Shown here piece after piece: positions 31,278-34,834 of a stretch of 34,834 nucleotides of DNA (position 1 is the stretch's first letter; every line of letters begins with the position of its first letter). The position numbers were made by a program, and so were the translations under genes. Source of the DNA: an uncultured Oscillospiraceae bacterium (GTDB taxonomy: Bacteria; Bacillota; Clostridia; Oscillospirales; Oscillospiraceae). The notes under the pieces are model-generated. The model saw only the letters and a program-made list of their open reading frames with translations. It was not told the DNA's origin and did not search any database. The stretch is from assembly GCA_947631395.1 (NCBI GenBank), contig CANRLF010000021.1, forward strand, positions 1-34,834, given 5' to 3'.

Positions 31278-32708
31278 ATGAAATTACGCGACAGCGTGTA
31301 TCTGGAAAAAAAGCGGCCGCTTTTTGAAAAGCTCCTTGGGGAGCTTTTGGCAAAATACCCCTTCGCATCTATTTTGGCACAGGACGCGGCGGAGAAGTCG
31401 TGCAGGGTATCCCGCAGGCTCACGAACGTGTCCGCCGGGGGGACATTTTCCGCCCGGGGCTTTGTGGTGAAGGTATATGACGGGAGCCACTGGTCGGAGC
31501 ACTCCTTCAACGAGATCTCCGAGGATCTGCTCCCCGGGATACTCGGCGAGGTGGAGGCCACGGCGGCGATGTCGGAGGCGGTCCTGCCGGAGGGCGTAAA
31601 GGAGCGGGTCTACTCCGCCCCCGGAGCCGGGAAGCTCACCTTCAGCGGAAGTACCGATTACGAGGTGGACCCGGACGGGCTGGGGGACGAGGAGATAGTC
31701 GCAAGGCTCACGGCCATCCGCGACAGGGGGCTGGCCTGCTCCGACAGGCTCATCGACTGCCAGGCCAGCGTGACATGGAACAAGAGCCACAAGCTGTATC
31801 TGGCCCCGGACAGGGACCTTACACAGAACGTCATGTGGACAACGGGCTCGGTGGTGGCCATCGCCAGCCGCGGCCAGGAGATAAAGTTCAGCCACAAGGG
31901 CTACTCCGTCCTCGGCGGCGCGGAGCTCATGGAGGACATGGGCGGCGAGGTGGAAAAGACCGCCGCCACCGTGCTGGAGCTCCTTGAGAGCGAGCCGCTG
32001 ACTCCCGGCGAGTATGAGTGCGTCTGCACCCCGGAGGTGACGGGCATGATCGTCCACGAGGCCTTCGGCCACGGCGTGGAGATGGACATGTTCGTGAAAA
32101 AGCGGGCCCTGGCGGAAAAATACGTGGGCGAGTATGTGGCAAGCCCCCTGGTGACAATGCACGACGGGGCGTCGGTGGTGCCGGAGACGGGCAGCTACTT
32201 CTTCGATGACGAGGGCACCATGGCCCACGACACCGTTATAATCGAAAAGGGCGTACTGAAGCGGGGCATATCCGACTACCTCTCCGCCATGACCCTGGGC
32301 ACCGAGCCCACGGGCAACGGGAGAAGGGAGAGTTACCGCCGGAAGGCGTACACCCGCATGACCAACACATATTTCGAGCCGGGCACGGACAGCGTGGAGG
32401 ACATGATCGCCTCCGTCAAGGACGGCCTTCTGCTCTGCGAGCCCTCCAGCGGCATGGAGGACCCGAAAAACTGGGGCATCCAGTGCATGGTCAGCTACGC
32501 CCGGGAGATAAAGGACGGCAAGCTCACGGGACGCGTATTCTCGCCCATCGTGCTCACCGGGTACGTGCCGGACCTTTTAAAGTCCATCACCATGATGAGC
32601 GGCAAGCTGGAGCTTGGCGGCGGCGGAATGTGCGGCAAGGGCTATAAGGAGTGGGTCAAGGTATCCGACGGCGGCCCGTGGATAAAGGCCCGGATAAGGC
32701 TTGGTTAA
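31278..32708 (+). CDS. tldD: Metalloprotease TldD
   Basis: This 476-residue protein is the catalytic subunit of the TldD/TldE metalloprotease, which cuts unfolded peptides one or a few residues at a time; in some bacteria it matures modified peptides or clears antitoxins. The zinc motif is HEAFGH (260-265) in VHEAFGHGVEMD. A late cysteine in GGGGMCGKGY may be the third zinc ligand. AAAGGAGG lies upstream of the ATG. It is followed 12 nt later by its partner. No precursor peptide gene was found nearby, so a general proteolytic role is more likely. Confidence 0.95.
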   Translation: MKLRDSVYLEKKRPLFEKLLGELLAKYPFASILAQDAAEKSCRVSRRLTNVSAGGTFSARGFVVKVYDGSHWSEHSFNEISEDLLPGILGEVEATAAMSEAVLPEGVKERVYSAPGAGKLTFSGSTDYEVDPDGLGDEEIVARLTAIRDRGLACSDRLIDCQASVTWNKSHKLYLAPDRDLTQNVMWTTGSVVAIASRGQEIKFSHKGYSVLGGAELMEDMGGEVEKTAATVLELLESEPLTPGEYECVCTPEVTGMIVHEAFGHGVEMDMFVKKRALAEKYVGEYVASPLVTMHDGASVVPETGSYFFDDEGTMAHDTVIIEKGVLKRGISDYLSAMTLGTEPTGNGRRESYRRKAYTRMTNTYFEPGTDSVEDMIASVKDGLLLCEPSSGMEDPKNWGIQCMVSYAREIKDGKLTGRVFSPIVLTGYVPDLLKSITMMSGKLELGGGGMCGKGYKEWVKVSDGGPWIKARIRLG

Positions 32709-32720
32709 GGAGGCGGACTT

Positions 32721-33995
32721 ATGATAAACAGGATAATCGGGGCCCTGGGGGCCGAGGGTATAGATACGTGGGCGATAACCGAGAGGACGTCCCACTCCTG
32801 CGAGACATTTTTCGTGCGGAGGAACATGGACTTAAAGCGCCGCACGAGCCTTACGGATTACTCAGTCACGGTATACAGGGAGCTTGACCGCGACGGCGCA
32901 AAGCTCCTGGGCTCCTCCTCCGTGCCCGTGTACCCGGGGATGGACGTGGAGGAGGTCCGGGCGGCCCTACGGGAGGCGTATTTCGCCGCCTCCGTGGCGG
33001 GGAACCAGTACTATGAGCTCATAGAGGGCGCCGGGGAGGACAAGGTCCCCTCCGCCAGCGCCTTTGCCAAAATGTCCGTGGAGGAGGCGGCCAGGGCCGT
33101 GGGCGAGGCCCTTTTCGCCCCGGATACGGGGGACGACGTGTTCATAAACTCCGCTGAGATATTCGCCGTGAAGCGGTCCACACGGGTCGTAAACTCCCGG
33201 GGCGTGGACGTGAGCTGGGACACCTGCGAGGTACGGGGCGAGTTCGTCACCCAGTGCCCGGCGCCCCAGGACGTGGAGATATACCACAGCTTCGCCTACG
33301 CCGAGCCCGACGCCGACGCCCTCAGCGCCAAGGTGGAGGAGGCCCTGCGCCAGACCCGGGACCGGGCCGCGGCCAAGGAGCCGCCGAAGGCCGGCACATA
33401 CACGGTCATACTTTCAGGCGACAATATGCGGGAGCTCTTTGACTACTATGTAAGCCGCTCCGCCGCCGCCGCGGTGTACCAGCACTACTCAGATTACGCG
33501 GTGGGCAAGAACGTCCAGGGCCAGGACGTCACCGGCGATAAGCTGACCATCGACCTTACGGACGGCGAGCCCTACGACGCCGAGGGAATAAGGCTCACTG
33601 ACCGTCCGCTTCTGGAGGACGGCGTCGTCAGGACCATCCACGGCGGGGCGAGATTTTCAAGCTACCTGGGCATCGAGCCCACGGGCAGCTTCGGCGGGAT
33701 CCGCGTCCGGCCGGGGACCGCGCCGCTCTCGGAGCTCATGTCCCGGCCGCACCTGCGGGTGGTGACCTTCTCGGACTTCCAGATGAACGCCATGTCCGGC
33801 CACTTCGCCGGTGAGATACGCCTGGGATACCTCTTCGACGGCGAAAAGACCGTCCCCGTCACCGGCGGCTCCATCAACGGCAGTATCCTTGAGGCCCAGA
33901 GGACGATGAGGCTATCAAGCGAGCTATACGTGACTCCGACCTACACCGGCCCCCTGGCCGTCGCCCTGGACGAGGTGCAGGTGGCGGGAACCTAA
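32721..33995 (+). CDS. tldE: TldE/PmbA-type partner of TldD
   Basis: This 424-residue protein of the PmbA/TldE branch of the TldD superfamily lacks the HExxxH zinc motif, as expected for the non-catalytic subunit. Conserved stretches are VNSRGVDVSW, the segment around YVSRSAAAAVYQHYSDYAVG, and the C-terminal GEIRLGYLFDGEKTVPVTGGSINGS, read in two parts. It forms a heterodimer with TldD, making a cavity for extended peptides. TAAGGAGG precedes the ATG. Structured repeat copy C begins 4 nt after its stop. Confidence 0.93.
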   Translation: MINRIIGALGAEGIDTWAITERTSHSCETFFVRRNMDLKRRTSLTDYSVTVYRELDRDGAKLLGSSSVPVYPGMDVEEVRAALREAYFAASVAGNQYYELIEGAGEDKVPSASAFAKMSVEEAARAVGEALFAPDTGDDVFINSAEIFAVKRSTRVVNSRGVDVSWDTCEVRGEFVTQCPAPQDVEIYHSFAYAEPDADALSAKVEEALRQTRDRAAAKEPPKAGTYTVILSGDNMRELFDYYVSRSAAAAVYQHYSDYAVGKNVQGQDVTGDKLTIDLTDGEPYDAEGIRLTDRPLLEDGVVRTIHGGARFSSYLGIEPTGSFGGIRVRPGTAPLSELMSRPHLRVVTFSDFQMNAMSGHFAGEIRLGYLFDGEKTVPVTGGSINGSILEAQRTMRLSSELYVTPTYTGPLAVALDEVQVAGT

Positions 33996-33999
33996 TATT

Positions 34000-34173
34000 T
34001 GTCCGGGAAAGGCCGTTGGGCCTTTCCCGGACAAGGGGGGAGACGTGCGGACCCGGGATTTGAAATTGGAATTTCAAATCCCGGGTCCTGCTGTCACGCC
34101 GCGCGCGCCGCCGGAGGCGGCACACTTGCGTGACAAAAGGGATTTTTTCCGAGGCGCATGTCCTCGGAAAAAA
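34000..34173 (+). repeat. Structured interspersed repeat, copy C (four hairpins)
   Basis: Hairpin 1: 34000-34014 with 34019-34033, perfect, arm TGTCCGGGAAAGGCC. Hairpin 2: 34049-34066 with 34071-34088, 18 bp perfect, same as copy A. Hairpin 3: TGTCACGC 34092-34099 with GCGTGACA 34128-34135, enclosing GCCGCC/GGCGGC (34107-34121). Hairpin 4: 34143-34154 with 34162-34173, perfect 12 bp, loop CGCATGT. Same orientation as A and B, again straight after a plus-strand gene. Confidence 0.82.
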
Positions 34174-34183
34174 TATTTTATTT

Positions 34184-34209
34184 GCCCCCCGTTCGGGGGA
34201 ACGGGGGGC
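34184..34209 (-). terminator. Terminator of the CBS-domain gene
   Basis: An 11-bp perfect stem (34184-34194 with 34199-34209, arm GCCCCCCGTTC) with loop GGGG lies 21 nt beyond the stop on the minus strand. The following AAATAAAATA is not a clean T-run, so efficiency is uncertain. Confidence 0.6.
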
Positions 34210-34230
34210 GGAAATGCGCGGGATGGGTTT

Positions 34231-34659
34231 TTATCGCTCCTGGATATTTGATGAGATCTCTGTCAGGGCGTGGGCGGCTTCCATGTCGCAGGCGGTCACA
34301 CGGGCAAGGTCGCCGAGGGCGAGAATGCCAACGAGCTTGCCGTCCTCGGTCACCGGGAGTCTGCGGACCTGGCCGCGGGACATGAGCTCGCCGGCGCGGG
34401 AGGTGTCCTCCTCCGGCGACACGGTGATGACGGAGCGGGACATGATCTCGCGGACGGATGTGAGCTCCGGGTCCTCCCCGGGGGCCACGCACCTGAGGAC
34501 GATGTCCCTGTCGGTGACCACGCCCTGGACGTGGCCGTCGGAGGCGCAGACGGGCAGGGAGCCGATGTTGTGGCGGCTCAGGAGCCGCGCGGCGAGAGAG
34601 ACGCTCTCGTCGGGAGAGACGGACACGATCTCCTTTTGCATGATGTCGGATACCTTCAT
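34231..34659 (-). CDS. CBS-domain pair protein
   Basis: This 142-residue protein consists of two CBS domains and nothing else. The first begins MKVSDIMQKEIVSVSPDESV and contains GSLPVCASDGHVQGVVTDRD; the second has VREIMSRSVITVSPEEDTS and VRRLPVTEDGKLVGILALGD. CBS pairs bind adenine nucleotides and regulate partner enzymes or transporters; stand-alone forms are common in Firmicutes and their partner is rarely known. The ATG at 34659 is preferred because AAGGAG lies 8 nt upstream; a GTG at 34668 is an in-frame alternative. It has no operon partner in the window. Confidence 0.93.
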   Translation of the reverse strand: MKVSDIMQKEIVSVSPDESVSLAARLLSRHNIGSLPVCASDGHVQGVVTDRDIVLRCVAPGEDPELTSVREIMSRSVITVSPEEDTSRAGELMSRGQVRRLPVTEDGKLVGILALGDLARVTACDMEAAHALTEISSNIQER

Positions 34660-34724
34660 ATTCAGCACTCCTTATGGCGTTATACTGATATTTTCGCCAG
34701 GAGCGCCGCGGGTTATACAGGCTG

Positions 34725-34753
34725 TTGCGCCGGGACGGAAAAAATGATATAAT
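34725..34753 (+). promoter_or_regulatory. Promoter of the RNA at the window end
   Basis: TTGCGC (34725-34730), a 17-nt spacer ending in TGA, and a perfect TATAAT (34748-34753), giving an extended -10. Confidence 0.75.
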
Positions 34754-34759
34754 GCCCCC

Positions 34760-34834
34760 AAAGGGTGCGCCAGTTCGGTGCAGGTAATATAGTCCGGTGG
34801 AAGTCCGGACCCGGTAAAGCGTAGCGAGCAGCCG
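34760..34834 (+). ncRNA. 5' part of a structured RNA (riboswitch or group II intron-like), truncated
   Basis: Just after the promoter come two clear hairpins: GCGCC/GGTGC around AGTTC (34767-34781 region), and GTCCGG/CCGGAC around TGGAAGT. Then a stretch with AAAGCGTAGCGAGCAGCCG runs off the window. The phrase GTGCGCC followed by GGTGCA and GGTGGAAGTCC resembles the first bases of domain I in bacterial group II introns. The CCGG-TGGAAGT-CCGG element also resembles part of cobalamin riboswitches. A promoter 12 nt upstream favours a leader RNA or independent ncRNA. The class cannot be decided from this fragment. Confidence 0.45.

Noticed and set aside
31278-33995. TldD/TldE as part of a modified-peptide (microcin-like) cluster
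   Set aside because: No precursor-like small ORF, modification enzyme or exporter nearby; the pair stands alone.

Overview
The window looks like a piece of chromosome from a GC-rich, anaerobic gut-type Firmicute, most likely Oscillospiraceae/Ruminococcaceae. This is inferred from the housekeeping proteins (rplT end, secA, dnaX, ychF, the rpsF-ssb-rpsR operon), the large Bacillus-type SRP RNA, sigma-A-type promoters with many extended -10 elements, and a preQ1-type riboswitch in front of queT. No phage genes, transposase or CRISPR array are present.

Layout. 1-204 is the end of rplT. 266-1987 (minus) is a secreted L,D-transpeptidase with an unusual repeat-rich N-terminus. 2352-7068 is a plus-strand cluster for pectin/uronate use: alpha/beta-hydrolase esterase, AraC regulator, TIM-barrel isomerase, KduI and a GH105 unsaturated-uronyl hydrolase. 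7334-8134 is an AT-rich orphan with a C39-like protease look, probably acquired. 8312-8629 (minus) is a small DUF3784-like membrane protein. 8761-10024 is a queuosine salvage pair (queH, riboswitch, queT). 10051-13376 is galU, a polysaccharide deacetylase and an ATP-grasp ligase, probably an envelope-glycan unit. 13396-14894 is metY with a consensus promoter, a dyad and a small Cys-containing leader ORF. 14966-16975 (minus) is the ktrBA potassium uptake pair. 17121-18706 (minus) holds a ferritin-like protein and a trigger-factor-like lipoprotein. 18909-26437 (plus) runs secA, pgeF, an oligopeptide-type binding lipoprotein, cdd, ychF and a DUF1624 membrane protein. 26732-29150 (minus) is ybaB, dnaX and the SRP RNA gene ffs. 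29151-29913 is a gene-free array of short hairpin repeats. 29914-31050 (minus) is rpsR, ssb and rpsF; divergent from it is the tldD-tldE pair (31278-33995). A CBS-domain protein (minus) follows, and the window ends inside a promoter-driven structured RNA.

The most interesting signal is non-coding. Three intergenic spacers (7072-7192, 26484-26655, 34000-34173) carry the same architecture: a series of three or four hairpins in fixed order and orientation, with conserved linkers and a conserved 7-nt loop. The stem sequences differ between copies but stay paired, including complete replacement of one stem. This looks like an undescribed structured interspersed repeat family lying just after plus-strand genes. 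A second family of shuffled hairpin modules fills 29200-29890.
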